Shown: positions 1-7,957 of the stretch, piece by piece
Layout of the letters: each line of letters begins with the position of its first letter
Position numbering within the stretch: position 1 is the stretch's first letter
Assembly: GCF_009711085.1 (NCBI RefSeq)
Contig: NZ_WMKA01000002.1
Coordinates: 1 to 64,000, forward strand
From: Cellulosimicrobium composti
GTDB taxonomy: Bacteria; Actinomycetota; Actinomycetes; Actinomycetales; Cellulomonadaceae
Direction: 5' to 3'
DNA length: 64,000 bases
Notes under the pieces: generated by a model
The model's database searches: none
What the model was told of the DNA's origin: nothing
What the model saw: the letters and a program-made list of their open reading frames with translations, nothing else
Made by a program: the position numbers and the translations under genes

Positions 1-2
1 CG

Positions 3-455
3 TCGCCCGCGGAGATCGCCGCCCAGCTCGACCGGTGGGCCACGTCCACGGCGGGCTTCGGCAACGGGCAGATCCCCGCGGACGCGCTGTGCGAGCTGTC
101 CTTCGCGGCCGGCGAGCAGCTCCGCTGCGACGCCGCGCACCAGATCGAGGCGCTCAACGCGAAGTACAAGGAGACGTTCGGCGCGAACCTGTCCGTGACG
201 GACTCCTACCGCTCCTACGCGTCGCAGGTCGCCGTGAAGGCGTCCCGCGGCTACTTCGCGGCGCCGCCCGGGATGTCGAACCACGGCTGGGCGCTCGCGC
301 TCGACCTGGGCGGAGGCATCCAGAGCTACGGCACCGCGCAGTACGAGTGGATGCGCGCCAACGCGCCGGCCCACGGGTGGGACAACCCCGAGTGGGCTCG
401 CGCCGGGGGCAACAAGAACGAGCCCTGGCACTGGGAGTACGGCGACATCTCCTGA
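3..455 (+). CDS. D-alanyl-D-alanine carboxypeptidase, M15/VanY family (5' end outside window)
   Basis: The frame is open from the left edge, so only the C-terminal 150 residues are seen. The zinc-site signature of M15 peptidases is present as SNHGWALALDLG (the SxHxxGxAxD pattern, supplying one His and the Asp), and the second metal/catalytic motif is WHWEY close to the end. An SYRSYASQ stretch upstream is also typical of VanY/DacB proteins. Family members trim the terminal D-Ala of peptidoglycan stem peptides outside the membrane; any signal peptide or cell-wall-binding repeats would lie in the missing part. The gene faces the carotenoid operon and is followed by a strong hairpin. Confidence 0.85.
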   Translation, partial: SPAEIAAQLDRWATSTAGFGNGQIPADALCELSFAAGEQLRCDAAHQIEALNAKYKETFGANLSVTDSYRSYASQVAVKASRGYFAAPPGMSNHGWALALDLGGGIQSYGTAQYEWMRANAPAHGWDNPEWARAGGNKNEPWHWEYGDIS

Positions 456-467
456 CCGTGCGCCCTC

Positions 468-509
468 GACGGCCCCGGCACCGCGACGACCTCGCGGGCC
501 GGGGCCGTC
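468..509. terminator. Bidirectional terminator hairpin
   Basis: A perfect 12-bp stem (arms 468-479 and 498-509, GACGGCCCCGGC) with an 18-base loop lies between two convergent genes, the carboxypeptidase and crtEb. There is no clear T-run, which is usual for high-GC actinobacterial terminators. Confidence 0.6.
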
Positions 510-556
510 GTCGTCCCCGCACGTTCCGACGGGACGCGGCGCGGCCGGGCGGCGCG

Positions 557-1426
557 TCAGACGAGGGCGCCCGCGATGAGCAGCATCGTCACGAGGAAAC
601 CCGTGACGAGGTTGAGCCACAGGAACGTGCGCCACCCGGCGTTCGCACGCTCGCAGTCGTCGTCGCGCACGTCGCGGAACCGCAGCACGTTGACGGCGTA
701 CGGGATCGGCAGGAGCGCCGCCAGGACGCCCGGCCACGGCAGGACCGCGAGCACGGCCGCGGCGGCGACGTACGCGGCGGCCGCGCCGAGCACCGTCGCG
801 TGCGCGCCGACCGCCGTCGCGACGGACGCGATCCCGCCCTCGCGGTCCGCACGGACGTCCTGCACCGCGCCGAACGCGTGCGAGGCCATGCCCCACAGGA
901 CGAAGCCGACGAGGACCGGCCAGACCGAGCGCGCGGCGAGGTCGGCGTCCACGAGGACGAGCGCGTACAGCAGCGGCCCGGCGAAGTGCATCGCCGACGT
1001 GAACGAGTCGAGGAACGGGCGCTCCTTGAACCGCAGGCCCGGCGCCGAGTACGCGACGACGCCGAGCACCACGAGCGCGAGCACGACCCCGGCGAGCGGG
1101 TCGCCGAGCAGCAGCAGCGCGACGAGGAACGGCACGTTCGTCGCCACGCACGCGCGCAGGATGCGCCGGTGCGTGACCCGCGCGGTCGCGGGGTCGGCCA
1201 GCGCGCCCTCGATCCCGCCCTTGCGCGGGTTGCGCAGGTCGCTCGCGTAGTCGAACACGTCGTTCACGCCGTACATGAGCAGGTTGTAGGGCACGAGGAA
1301 GTAGAGCGTGCCGACGACGAGCGCGACGTCGACCCGGCCCCCCGTCGCGACGAGGTAGCCCGCGGCGAAGGGGTAGGCGGTGTTGATCCACGAGAACGGC
1401 CGCGACGCGGCGAGCACCGCCCTCAC
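557..1426 (-). CDS. crtEb: Lycopene elongase / UbiA-family prenyltransferase
   Basis: This 289-residue polytopic membrane protein belongs to the UbiA prenyltransferase superfamily. The first Asp-rich substrate motif is NDVFDYASD and a second occurs as DVRADREGG, both expected to bind Mg-prenyl diphosphate. In C50 carotenoid pathways the enzyme adds a C5 dimethylallyl unit to each end of lycopene, giving flavuxanthin-type intermediates. The GTG start at 1426 was chosen because it overlaps the crtYf stop as GTGA, like every other junction in the operon, and because the homology begins right there (VRAVLAASRPFSWIN). It is the last gene of crtB-crtI-crtYe-crtYf-crtEb, the order known from Corynebacterium glutamicum. 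Confidence 0.88.
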   Translation of the reverse strand: MRAVLAASRPFSWINTAYPFAAGYLVATGGRVDVALVVGTLYFLVPYNLLMYGVNDVFDYASDLRNPRKGGIEGALADPATARVTHRRILRACVATNVPFLVALLLLGDPLAGVVLALVVLGVVAYSAPGLRFKERPFLDSFTSAMHFAGPLLYALVLVDADLAARSVWPVLVGFVLWGMASHAFGAVQDVRADREGGIASVATAVGAHATVLGAAAAYVAAAAVLAVLPWPGVLAALLPIPYAVNVLRFRDVRDDDCERANAGWRTFLWLNLVTGFLVTMLLIAGALV

Positions 1427-1764
1427 CGGGCGTCCTCGTCGGCCCGGTCGCGCGGACCGCCGCCGGCGGCGCGTGCCCGGCCGCGGTCGCCGAGCACGGT
1501 CCACAGCACGGGCATCCCGAGCGCGGCGGCGAGCGCGTACGCGAAGTCCTCGAGCGGCGCGCCCCACAGGTAGACGCCGAGGATCTTCCCCGGGTCGAAC
1601 ACGTAGAGGTCGGCCGCGATCATGAGCGTGTCGAACACGAGGGTGAGCACGCACAGCACGACGGCCGTCCACACGAGCGGCCCGGGACGCAGCCGGCGCA
1701 GCACGCGCCAGGACACGACGACGAGCAGCGCGAGGACGACCGCGTTGAGCACGATGTTCGTCAC
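1423..1764 (-). CDS. crtYf: C50 carotenoid cyclase subunit, CrtYf-like
   Basis: A 113-residue membrane protein with about three hydrophobic segments. It carries the lycopene cyclase-domain hallmark PLEDF (in GAPLEDFAYALAAALG) after a conserved FDPGKILG stretch. Heterodimeric cyclases of C50 pathways are made of two such small subunits, here this protein and the next one upstream, which together cyclise the elongated lycopene. Which ring (epsilon, gamma or beta) forms cannot be told from sequence alone, so the final pigment could be decaprenoxanthin-, sarcinaxanthin- or C.p.450-like. The GTG start overlaps the crtYe stop as GTGA. Confidence 0.82.
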   Translation of the reverse strand: MTNIVLNAVVLALLVVVSWRVLRRLRPGPLVWTAVVLCVLTLVFDTLMIAADLYVFDPGKILGVYLWGAPLEDFAYALAAALGMPVLWTVLGDRGRARAAGGGPRDRADEDAR

Positions 1765-2102
1765 GCGTCGCCCCCCGCCCGGGCGCGGCGCGCGGCGAGG
1801 ACGTGCTCGGCACCCCGCCACACGAGCAGCGCGTTGTAGCACAGGAGCGTCAGGAAGACCGCCTCCTCGACGGGCAGGTCGGGCGCGAGCAGGAGGCCCG
1901 TCATCCAGGGGCTCTCGCCGCGCGCGAAGATGCCGAGCGCGAGCCCCGCGACGTCCCACGCGAGGAAGCCGACGACGCCCAGGCCCACGGTGAGGCCCGC
2001 GCGGCGCGGGTCCGCCCAGAACGCGAGCCGGAAGCGGCGGTCGAGCACGGCGAGGCCGCCGAGCGACACGGCGAGCGCCGCGAGGTAGGCGAGACCGGTC
2101 AC
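1761..2102 (-). CDS. crtYe: C50 carotenoid cyclase subunit, CrtYe-like
   Basis: A 113-residue membrane protein that pairs with CrtYf to form the heterodimeric C50 cyclase. It has three or four hydrophobic helices and the motif PVEEAVFF-like PVEEAVFLTLL, the equivalent of the PxE(E/D) motif of lycopene cyclase domains. The two subunits have the same length, which fits duplication of a single domain that is fused in other lycopene cyclases. The GTG start at 2102 overlaps the crtI stop as GTGA. The e/f assignment follows gene order and is less certain than the family. Confidence 0.82.
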   Translation of the reverse strand: MTGLAYLAALAVSLGGLAVLDRRFRLAFWADPRRAGLTVGLGVVGFLAWDVAGLALGIFARGESPWMTGLLLAPDLPVEEAVFLTLLCYNALLVWRGAEHVLAARRARAGGDA

Positions 2103-3769
2103 CGGCGGACCACCGCCGGCGCCCCCGACGGGTGCAGCCGCTCGGGTCGCCGGCTCGCCGCGAGGAAGCCCTCGCGCAGCGGGGCGGGCAGCGGGCGCGC
2201 CGAGGTCTCGCCGAGCAGCCGCTTGGCGACGAGCTCGGCGCTGATGAGGCACATCGGGAGTCCCACGCCCGGGATCGTGCCACCCCCGGCGTGGTAGAGC
2301 CCGTCGACACGGCGGGACGCGTTCCCCGGGCGCCACAGCGCGGACTGCCGCAGCGTGTGCTCCATGCCGAGCGCGCTCCCGCGCCACGACGAGAGCTCGG
2401 TCGCGAAGTGGGCCGGGCCGAGGACGCGCCGCGTGACGACCCGCCCCGGCAGGTCGGGGACGCCCGCCCAGCGGCCGACCTGCGCGAGGTAGCGGTCCGC
2501 GAGCGCCTCGAGCAAGCGCTGCGACTCGGCGTCGGCACCGAGCGTCGGGTCGGCGGGGAACGGGACGAGCACGAAGAGGTTCTCGTGGCCGGGCGGCGCC
2601 GCGGGGGCGGACGACGACGGTCCGTCCGTCGCGGACGTCCGCGACACGTACAGCGACGCCGGGTCGGGCACCCGCAGGCCGCGGGGGTCGCTGGGCCCGT
2701 CCGTGCCGAGCACGGCGTCGAAGTTGGCCGGCCAGTCGCCCGTGAAGAACAGCGAGTGGTGGGCGAGCTCGGGCAGCTCGCCGCGCACCCCCGCGAGCAC
2801 GAGGAGCGCGGAGATCCCGGGGCCCTTCTGCTCCCACGCGGCAGCGGGCAGGTCTGCCCGGTGCGGCGCGAGCAGCACGGTCTCCGTGTGGTGCCGGTCC
2901 GCGGCCGAGACGACGACGTCCGCCGCGACGCGCTCGCCCGACGCGAGGCGCACGCCCGTGACCCGGCCGCGGCGTCGCGTGCCGGGCGCGACCTCGATCT
3001 CGGCGACGTCGGCGCCCGTGCGGACCTCGACGCCCTCGGCGCGCGCGAGCCGCTCGACGGCCTCGACGAGCGTGTGCATGCCGCCGCGCGGGTACTGCAC
3101 GCCGTCGACGAGGTCGAGGTGGCTCATGAGGGAGTAGAGCGCGGGCGCCCGGTACGGCGAGGATCCGAGGAACACGGCGTGGTAGCCGAGGAGCTGGCGG
3201 AGCCGTGGGTCGTCGACGGCGCGCGCGGCGCGGTCGGCGAGGCTCTCGCGCAGCAGCCCGGCCAGCCGCGGGAGGCGGCGCAGGACCGACGGGGACAGGG
3301 CCCGGTCGGGTCGCTCGAACGTCGTGTAGAGGAAGTGGTCGAGCGCGAGGCCGTACGCCTCGCTCGCGTCGGCCGCGTACGCCGCGAGGCGCGCGCCCGC
3401 GCCGGGCTCGATCGCGTCGAACCGCGCGCGGTTCACGCCGGGGCTCGCCGAGAGCTCGAACGCCGGCGCCGGGGCGTCGCCGTCGGGCTCGAAGAACACG
3501 CGGTAGGCGGGGTCGAGCGGCACGAGGTCGAGGTGGTCCTCGACGCGCGCGCCGAGCAGCGCGAAGAAGTGCTCGAAGACCTCGGGCATGAAGTACCAGG
3601 ACGGGCCGGTGTCGAAGCGGAAGCCGTCGACCTCGAGCGTGCCCGCGCGGCCGCCCACGACGTCGTGGCGCTCCAGCAGCGTGACGCGCGCTCCCCCGCG
3701 CGCGAGCAGCGCGGCGGTGGCGAGCCCGGCGATCCCTCCTCCGACGACGGCGACGCGCGGTGCCCTCAC
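2099..3769 (-). CDS. crtI: Phytoene desaturase
   Basis: A 556-residue FAD-dependent CrtI-type desaturase that would convert phytoene to lycopene by four successive desaturations. The N-terminal dinucleotide-binding fold is explicit (VAVVGGGIAGLATAALLARG, then the ERHDVVGGRAG strand), followed by the substrate-pocket segment FRFDTGPSWYFMPEVFE. The C-terminal carotenoid-oxidoreductase signature is HAGGGTIPGVGLPMCLIS. A longer open frame exists upstream, but the GTG at 3769 puts the Rossmann strand at residue 5 and overlaps the crtB stop as GTGA, so it is preferred. Lycopene is passed to CrtEb and the CrtYe/Yf cyclase. Confidence 0.93.
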   Translation of the reverse strand: MRAPRVAVVGGGIAGLATAALLARGGARVTLLERHDVVGGRAGTLEVDGFRFDTGPSWYFMPEVFEHFFALLGARVEDHLDLVPLDPAYRVFFEPDGDAPAPAFELSASPGVNRARFDAIEPGAGARLAAYAADASEAYGLALDHFLYTTFERPDRALSPSVLRRLPRLAGLLRESLADRAARAVDDPRLRQLLGYHAVFLGSSPYRAPALYSLMSHLDLVDGVQYPRGGMHTLVEAVERLARAEGVEVRTGADVAEIEVAPGTRRRGRVTGVRLASGERVAADVVVSAADRHHTETVLLAPHRADLPAAAWEQKGPGISALLVLAGVRGELPELAHHSLFFTGDWPANFDAVLGTDGPSDPRGLRVPDPASLYVSRTSATDGPSSSAPAAPPGHENLFVLVPFPADPTLGADAESQRLLEALADRYLAQVGRWAGVPDLPGRVVTRRVLGPAHFATELSSWRGSALGMEHTLRQSALWRPGNASRRVDGLYHAGGGTIPGVGLPMCLISAELVAKRLLGETSARPLPAPLREGFLAASRRPERLHPSGAPAVVRR

Positions 3770-4680
3770 GCGAGCACCTTCCGGGGCCGCGGGGAACGGG
3801 CGGACGCGACGTGCCCGAGGAGCTGGCCGCCGGCGGCGCGCGCCGCGAGCGCGACCTTCATCGTGTCCGGCACGCGCACGCGCGCGCGCAGGATGTCCTC
3901 GGGCGGCGTCGCGGCGAGGCGCGCGAGGAGCCGCTCGTACACCGCGACGGTCGCGGCGACGGCGATGCGCGGACGCACCGGGAGGCCGGGCAGCGCGGCC
4001 CGGGCGGCGGCGAGGTCCGCCTCGACCTCGCGGCAGAACGCCTCGACGTCCCGGCGGCGCAGCCGGCCGGGCACGACCCCGGGGAGGTACGCGCGCCCGA
4101 GCTCGTCGTGGTCGGTGCGCAGGTCGCGCAGGAAGTTGATCTTCTGGAACGCGGCGCCGAGCGCCCGGGCGCCCCGCACGAGCACCGTGTCGGGCACGCG
4201 CAGGGGCTCGCCGGGGCGGCGGCGGGCGTTGAGGAAGACCGCGAGGCACATGAGGCCGACGACCTCCGCGGAGCCGTACACGTACCGCTCGTAGCTCTCG
4301 CGGTCGTGCACGCGCACCGTGAGGTCGGTGCGCATCGACGCGAAGAACGGGTCGACCTCGGCGTGGCCGAACCCGCACCGGCGCGCGGTGAGGGCGAACG
4401 CGTGGACGACGAGGTTGGTCGACCACCCGCGTTCGAGGGCGCGACCCGTCTCGGCCTCGAGCTCGTCGAGGAGGTCGGCGGCGCCGTCGCCCCGTCGTGT
4501 GTCCACGACCTCGTCCGCGATGCGCACGAGCCCGTAGACCGCGTCGATCCCGGCACGGGTCGGCGCGTCGAGGAGCCGCGCGCCGAGCCCGAACGAGGTC
4601 GAGTACGCGGCGAGCACCACGCGGCTCGTGCGTGCGGCGGTCAGGTCGTACAGCCGTCCAGGGTCGCTCTCGTCGCCCAC
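3766..4680 (-). CDS. crtB: Phytoene synthase
   Basis: A 304-residue trans-isoprenyl diphosphate synthase of the squalene/phytoene synthase family, which condenses two GGPP molecules to phytoene. Both Asp-rich motifs are visible: DEVVD in VRIADEVVDT near residue 57 and NFLRDLRTD near residue 175. It opens the carotenoid operon; the GTG start at 4680 is the furthest upstream in frame. No GGPP synthase (crtE) or isomerase (idi) gene lies next to it, unlike many C50 clusters, so GGPP must come from elsewhere in the genome. A perfect 14-bp palindrome 46 bases upstream is a likely operator. Confidence 0.92.
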   Translation of the reverse strand: MGDESDPGRLYDLTAARTSRVVLAAYSTSFGLGARLLDAPTRAGIDAVYGLVRIADEVVDTRRGDGAADLLDELEAETGRALERGWSTNLVVHAFALTARRCGFGHAEVDPFFASMRTDLTVRVHDRESYERYVYGSAEVVGLMCLAVFLNARRRPGEPLRVPDTVLVRGARALGAAFQKINFLRDLRTDHDELGRAYLPGVVPGRLRRRDVEAFCREVEADLAAARAALPGLPVRPRIAVAATVAVYERLLARLAATPPEDILRARVRVPDTMKVALAARAAGGQLLGHVASARSPRPRKVLA

Positions 4681-4725
4681 GTCGTCGTCCCGTCTCCCGT
4701 CACCGGGGCACCTCCCCGGCCATTA

Positions 4726-4739
4726 CTCAGCATGCTGAG
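4726..4739. promoter_or_regulatory. Perfect 14-bp palindrome upstream of crtB, candidate operator
   Basis: CTCAGCATGCTGAG reads identically on both strands and sits in the 88-bp gap between the galE end and the crtB start. It is flanked by AT-richer sequence (TTA before, GAACGTA after). Carotenoid operons of related bacteria are often repressed by a MarR-family protein responding to GGPP, and such proteins bind palindromes of this size. The cognate regulator is not in the window. Confidence 0.5.
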
Positions 4740-4768
4740 GAACGTAGGGTCGCACGAGACGGCGACCC

Positions 4769-5788
4769 TCACATCTCGGGAGCGGACCCGGCCGTCGCAC
4801 CGGGTGCGCGGTCGATGCGACGGGGACCCGCCTGCCACGCCTCCCACGCCGACCCGATGATCTCCGGCAGCCCCTTCGTCGCGCGCCACCCGAAGAGCTC
4901 GTTGATGCGACGCGGGTCGCCCACGAGCTGCGGCGGGTCGCCCGCGCGGCGCGGCAGGACCTCCGGCGTGACGTCGAGCCCGCTCACGCGCCCGATCTCG
5001 TCGATGACCTCGCGCACCGACGAGCCCTGGCCGGTGCCGACGTTGAACACGTCGAACGGGCGCTCGGCGACGTCGAGATACTCCAGCGCCGCGAGGTGCG
5101 CCTGCGCGAGGTCGAGCACGTGGATGTAGTCGCGGATGCACGTGCCGTCCGGCGTCGGGTAGTCGTCGCCGAAGACCTTGGGGCGCTCGCCGCGCTCGAG
5201 CCGGTCGAGGACCATCGGCACGAGGTTGAGCACCGCCGGGTCGCCGAGCTCCGGCCAGCCCGCGCCCGCGACGTTGAAGTAGCGCAGCGCGACGAACCGC
5301 AGCCCCCAGGACCGGCCGGCCGCGCGGCCGAGCCACTCGCCGACGAGCTTCGTCTCGCCGTACGGGTTGATCGGCTCGGCGTGCAGCTTCTCCTCGACGA
5401 GCGAGACCGACGGCATGCCGTACGTCGCGGCCGACGACGAGAACACGAGTCGGTCCACGCCCGCCGCCTGCATCGCCGTGACGAGGTTCGTGAAGCCGCC
5501 GACGTTCTGCTGGTAGTACCAGGCCGGCTTCTCGACCGACTCGCCCACCTGCTTGCGCGCCGCGAAGTGGATCACGGCCCGGACCTCGTGCTCGGTGAGC
5601 GCGCGCGTCAGGACGTCCACGGCCTCGGGCGAGGCCACGTCGACCTGGACGAGCGTCGCGTCGCCGACGCGGTCGGCACGGCCGGTGCTGAGGTCGTCGA
5701 CCACGACCACCTTCTCGCCGCGCTCCTGCAGGAGGCGCACCACGTGCGCGCCGATGTACCCGGCTCCGCCGGTCACGAGGATCGTCAT
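4769..5788 (-). CDS. galE: UDP-glucose 4-epimerase
   Basis: A 339-residue extended short-chain dehydrogenase/reductase. The NAD-binding GxxGxxG is TGGAGYIG at residues 6-13, the catalytic pair is Tyr143-x3-Lys147 in YGETK, and the SSSAATYG strand (about residues 117-124) supplies the catalytic serine/threonine. It interconverts UDP-glucose and UDP-galactose in the cytoplasm for the Leloir pathway or for cell-envelope glycans. Length and motifs are full and normal. It stands alone: the upstream gene encodes a metal exporter and the downstream one starts the carotenoid operon. Confidence 0.92.
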   Translation of the reverse strand: MTILVTGGAGYIGAHVVRLLQERGEKVVVVDDLSTGRADRVGDATLVQVDVASPEAVDVLTRALTEHEVRAVIHFAARKQVGESVEKPAWYYQQNVGGFTNLVTAMQAAGVDRLVFSSSAATYGMPSVSLVEEKLHAEPINPYGETKLVGEWLGRAAGRSWGLRFVALRYFNVAGAGWPELGDPAVLNLVPMVLDRLERGERPKVFGDDYPTPDGTCIRDYIHVLDLAQAHLAALEYLDVAERPFDVFNVGTGQGSSVREVIDEIGRVSGLDVTPEVLPRRAGDPPQLVGDPRRINELFGWRATKGLPEIIGSAWEAWQAGPRRIDRAPGATAGSAPEM

Positions 5789-5858
5789 GGCCCCACCCTA
5801 GTGGGGCGGCGAGGGCTCCCGGCGGCAGGCGGCGCGACGGTCCGCGGCCTCGCCGTCG

Positions 5859-6782
5859 CTACGCGTGGCCGTGCGCCTCGCGGTCGCGCAGGGCCGCCGT
5901 CTCGAGCTGGAACGTCGAGTGCTCGACCGAGACGGGGAAGTGGTGCGCGACGCACGTGCGCACCCGCTCGACGATCTCGAGCGCGTGCCCGTCGCGGAAG
6001 CACGCGTCGTCCACGACGACGTGCGCGGAGATCGTCGGCAGGCCGGTCGCCACGGTCGAGGCGTGCAGGTCGTGCACGTCCTCCACGTGGTCGAGCGAGA
6101 GGATGTGCGCCCGGACGTCGTCGAGGTCGAGCCCCTCGGGCGTGAACTCCATGAGCACGGCCGTCGCCTCGCGCAGGAGCCGGAACGCGCGCGGGACGAT
6201 GAGCGCGGCGATGACGAGGGCGGCGATCGTGTCGGCCCGCTGGTACCCGGTCGTCGCGATGACGACGGCCGCGACGACGACCCCGACCGACCCGAGCGCG
6301 TCGTTGACGACCTCGAGGAACGCGGCCCGCAGGTTGAGGTTCGCGCGGCGGCCCGACGCGAGCACCGCGATCGCGACCACGTTCCCCACGAGCCCGACGA
6401 CGCCGAACACGAGCAGCTCGGACGAGGGCACCTCGGGCGGCGCGACGAGCCGACGGACGCCCTCGACGACCGCGTACACGCCGACCGCGAGCAGGAGCGC
6501 CGCCTGCGCGAGCGCCGCGAGCACCTCGACCCGGCGGAAACCCCACGTGCGCCGCTTGGTCGCGGGTCGCAGCGCGAGCGACACGGCGACGAGCGCGACG
6601 AGCAGGCCGGTGGAGTCGGTGAGCATGTGCGCGGTGTCGGTGAGGAGCGCGAGGCTGCCCGTGAGGACCGCCCCGACGGCCTGCGCGACGAGGATCGTCG
6701 CCGTGATCCCGAAGGCGACCCCGAGCCGCGCGCGGTGGTCGGGCGCGGCGCCCCCCGCACCGTGGTCGTGACCGGTTCCCAT
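5859..6782 (-). CDS. Cation diffusion facilitator (Zn/Cd/Co efflux, CzcD-like)
   Basis: A roughly 307-residue CDF transporter. Six transmembrane helices are predicted, with the metal site in TM2 (TDTAHMLTD, HxxxD) and TM5 (VNDALGS, including the conserved Asp), followed by a cytoplasmic ferredoxin-like domain. A short His-bearing N-terminus (GHDHG) is typical. It should export divalent metals by proton antiport across the plasma membrane. The ATG at 6782 is chosen because a GGAGGG ribosome site lies just before it; an in-frame ATG at 6797 is possible but lies inside the upstream inverted repeat. The ArsR-type regulator gene directly upstream suggests metal-responsive control. Confidence 0.9.
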   Translation of the reverse strand: MGTGHDHGAGGAAPDHRARLGVAFGITATILVAQAVGAVLTGSLALLTDTAHMLTDSTGLLVALVAVSLALRPATKRRTWGFRRVEVLAALAQAALLLAVGVYAVVEGVRRLVAPPEVPSSELLVFGVVGLVGNVVAIAVLASGRRANLNLRAAFLEVVNDALGSVGVVVAAVVIATTGYQRADTIAALVIAALIVPRAFRLLREATAVLMEFTPEGLDLDDVRAHILSLDHVEDVHDLHASTVATGLPTISAHVVVDDACFRDGHALEIVERVRTCVAHHFPVSVEHSTFQLETAALRDREAHGHA

Positions 6783-6794
6783 CGGCCCTCCATT

Positions 6795-6831
6795 CATCGG
6801 CAGTTATCGATGATATCGCCAGTCACCGATG
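6795..6831. promoter_or_regulatory. Inverted repeat between arsR-type gene and CDF exporter, candidate ArsR operator
   Basis: CATCGG (6795-6800) and CCGATG (6826-6831) form the outer arms around an AT-rich core containing ATCGATGATATCG. Two direct repeats of the form CAGTyAyCGATG (6801 and 6820) overlap the same segment. This is the only low-GC stretch in the 98-bp gap and is in the right place for metal-dependent repression of the exporter. Confidence 0.5.
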
Positions 6832-6880
6832 TTTTCCAGGGTGCCCGGGGTGAGGTCGGCCACCCGGGGTCCGCCGGGCG

Positions 6881-7198
6881 TCAGGGCGCGAGGGCGACGT
6901 GCTCGGCGTCCGCGAGCAGGTGGGCGACCTCGGGCCGCGCGAGGCGGTACCAGGAGGAGCGGCCCTCGCGCCGGACCCCGACGACGCCGGCGTCGCGCAG
7001 CGTCGTGAGATGGGCGGAGACCGTGGACTGCGCGAGCCCGAGCTCGCGCGTGAGGTCGACCACCCGGCGCTCGTCGCGCGCGAGCAGGTGCACGATCGCG
7101 AGGCGGCTCGGCTCCGCGAGCGCGTGGAGGAGGCGGGCGACCGCCTCGTGGTCGTGCGCGCCGGCGTGGGCGGGGTCGCTCGCGGCGCTCGTCGTCAC
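6881..7198 (-). CDS. ArsR/SmtB-family winged-helix regulator
   Basis: A 105-residue winged-helix repressor of the ArsR/SmtB family: LAEPSRLAIVHLL in helix 2, the recognition helix QSTVSAHLTTLRDAG, and the wing VRREGRSSWYRL. It has no cysteine at all, which excludes the Cys-thiolate site of CadC/ArsR-type sensors; a His-rich N-terminus (HAGAHDH) and C-terminal His/Asp/Glu residues could form a zinc-type site. It lies immediately upstream of, and in the same direction as, the CDF exporter, so it is probably the metal-responsive repressor of that gene. Confidence 0.88.
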   Translation of the reverse strand: MTTSAASDPAHAGAHDHEAVARLLHALAEPSRLAIVHLLARDERRVVDLTRELGLAQSTVSAHLTTLRDAGVVGVRREGRSSWYRLARPEVAHLLADAEHVALAP

Positions 7199-7238
7199 GC
7201 GTCGATCGTAGCGAGCCGCCGTCGCGCCGCGCCCGCGC

Positions 7239-7592
7239 TCAGCCCCAGCCGAGCTCGTGCAGGCGGTCGTCGTCGATGCCGAAGTGGTGCGCGATCTCGT
7301 GGACGACCGTGACGGCGACCTCCTCGACGACGTCCTCGCGCGTCTCGCAGATCGCGAGGGTCGGGTTGCGGAAGATCGTGATGCGGTCGGGCAGCGAGCC
7401 GGCCGCCCACAGGTGGTCGCGCTCGGTGAGCGGCACGCCCTCGTAGAGGCCGAGGAGGTCGGGGTCGTCCGCGGGCGCGTCGTCCTCGACGAGCACCACG
7501 ACGTTGTCCATCTGCGCCGCGAGGTCCTCCGGGACGAGGTCCAGCCCGTCCCGCACGGCGTCCTCGAACTCGGCCCGCGTCATCTCCACCAC
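7239..7592 (-). CDS. Small zincin-like metallopeptidase family protein (PF06262 type)
   Basis: A protein of about 117 residues with a complete zincin motif near the C-terminus, HEIAHHFGIDDDRLHELGW, containing HExxH and a following Asp. It matches a widespread family of short actinobacterial metallopeptidase-like proteins whose substrate is unknown. The GTG at 7592 has a GGGGGAGG ribosome site about eight bases upstream; ATG 7583 is an alternative that would shorten it by three residues. It is probably cytoplasmic, having no signal peptide. It diverges from the tRNA-Glu gene. Confidence 0.82.
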   Translation of the reverse strand: MVEMTRAEFEDAVRDGLDLVPEDLAAQMDNVVVLVEDDAPADDPDLLGLYEGVPLTERDHLWAAGSLPDRITIFRNPTLAICETREDVVEEVAVTVVHEIAHHFGIDDDRLHELGWG

Positions 7593-7662
7593 GCGACCAT
7601 CCTCCCCCGGTCCCGCGCGGGACCACGACGCGGGCACGGCTGTACACTGGCCGACGTTCTGA

Positions 7663-7735
7663 GCCCCCATCGTCTAGCGGCCTAGGACCCCGCCCTTTCA
7701 CGGCGGTAGCACGGGTTCGAATCCCGTTGGGGGTA
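7663..7735 (+). tRNA. tRNA-Glu (anticodon UUC)
   Basis: A full cloverleaf: acceptor arms GCCCCCA and TGGGGGT (with a terminal G-U), anticodon stem CCGCC/GGCGG closing a 7-base loop CTTTCAC with anticodon TTC, and T arm ACGGG-TTCGAAT-CCCGT. CCA is not encoded. Confidence 0.97.
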
Positions 7736-7875
7736 CGCGAGCTCGACCCGGGACCGGTGGCCACCAGCGGATTTACGGATCGGCTCATCGGTACGGTACG
7801 ATCCTCTCGGTTCGAAAGCGGGCCGCCACAACCCCCGGTGAACGGGTGTTAGGGTGTTCCACGCTGAAGAAGCAA

Positions 7876-7949
7876 GGCCCTGTAGCGCAGTTGGTTAGCG
7901 CGCCGCCCTGTCACGGCGGAGGTCGCGGGTTCAAGTCCCGTCAGGGTCG
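7876..7949 (+). tRNA. tRNA-Asp (anticodon GUC)
   Basis: Acceptor arms GGCCCTG and CAGGGTC, D arm GCGC-AGTTGGTTA-GCGC, anticodon stem CCGCC/GGCGG with loop CTGTCAC (anticodon GTC), and T loop TTCAAGT. Discriminator base G is as expected for tRNA-Asp. A strong hairpin follows it. Confidence 0.97.
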
Positions 7950-7957
7950 CGTGAGGC

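Noticed and set aside
3760-4860. Plus-strand open frames across crtB and crtI
   Set aside because: They are antisense shadows of genes with full catalytic motifs and show no recognisable domain.
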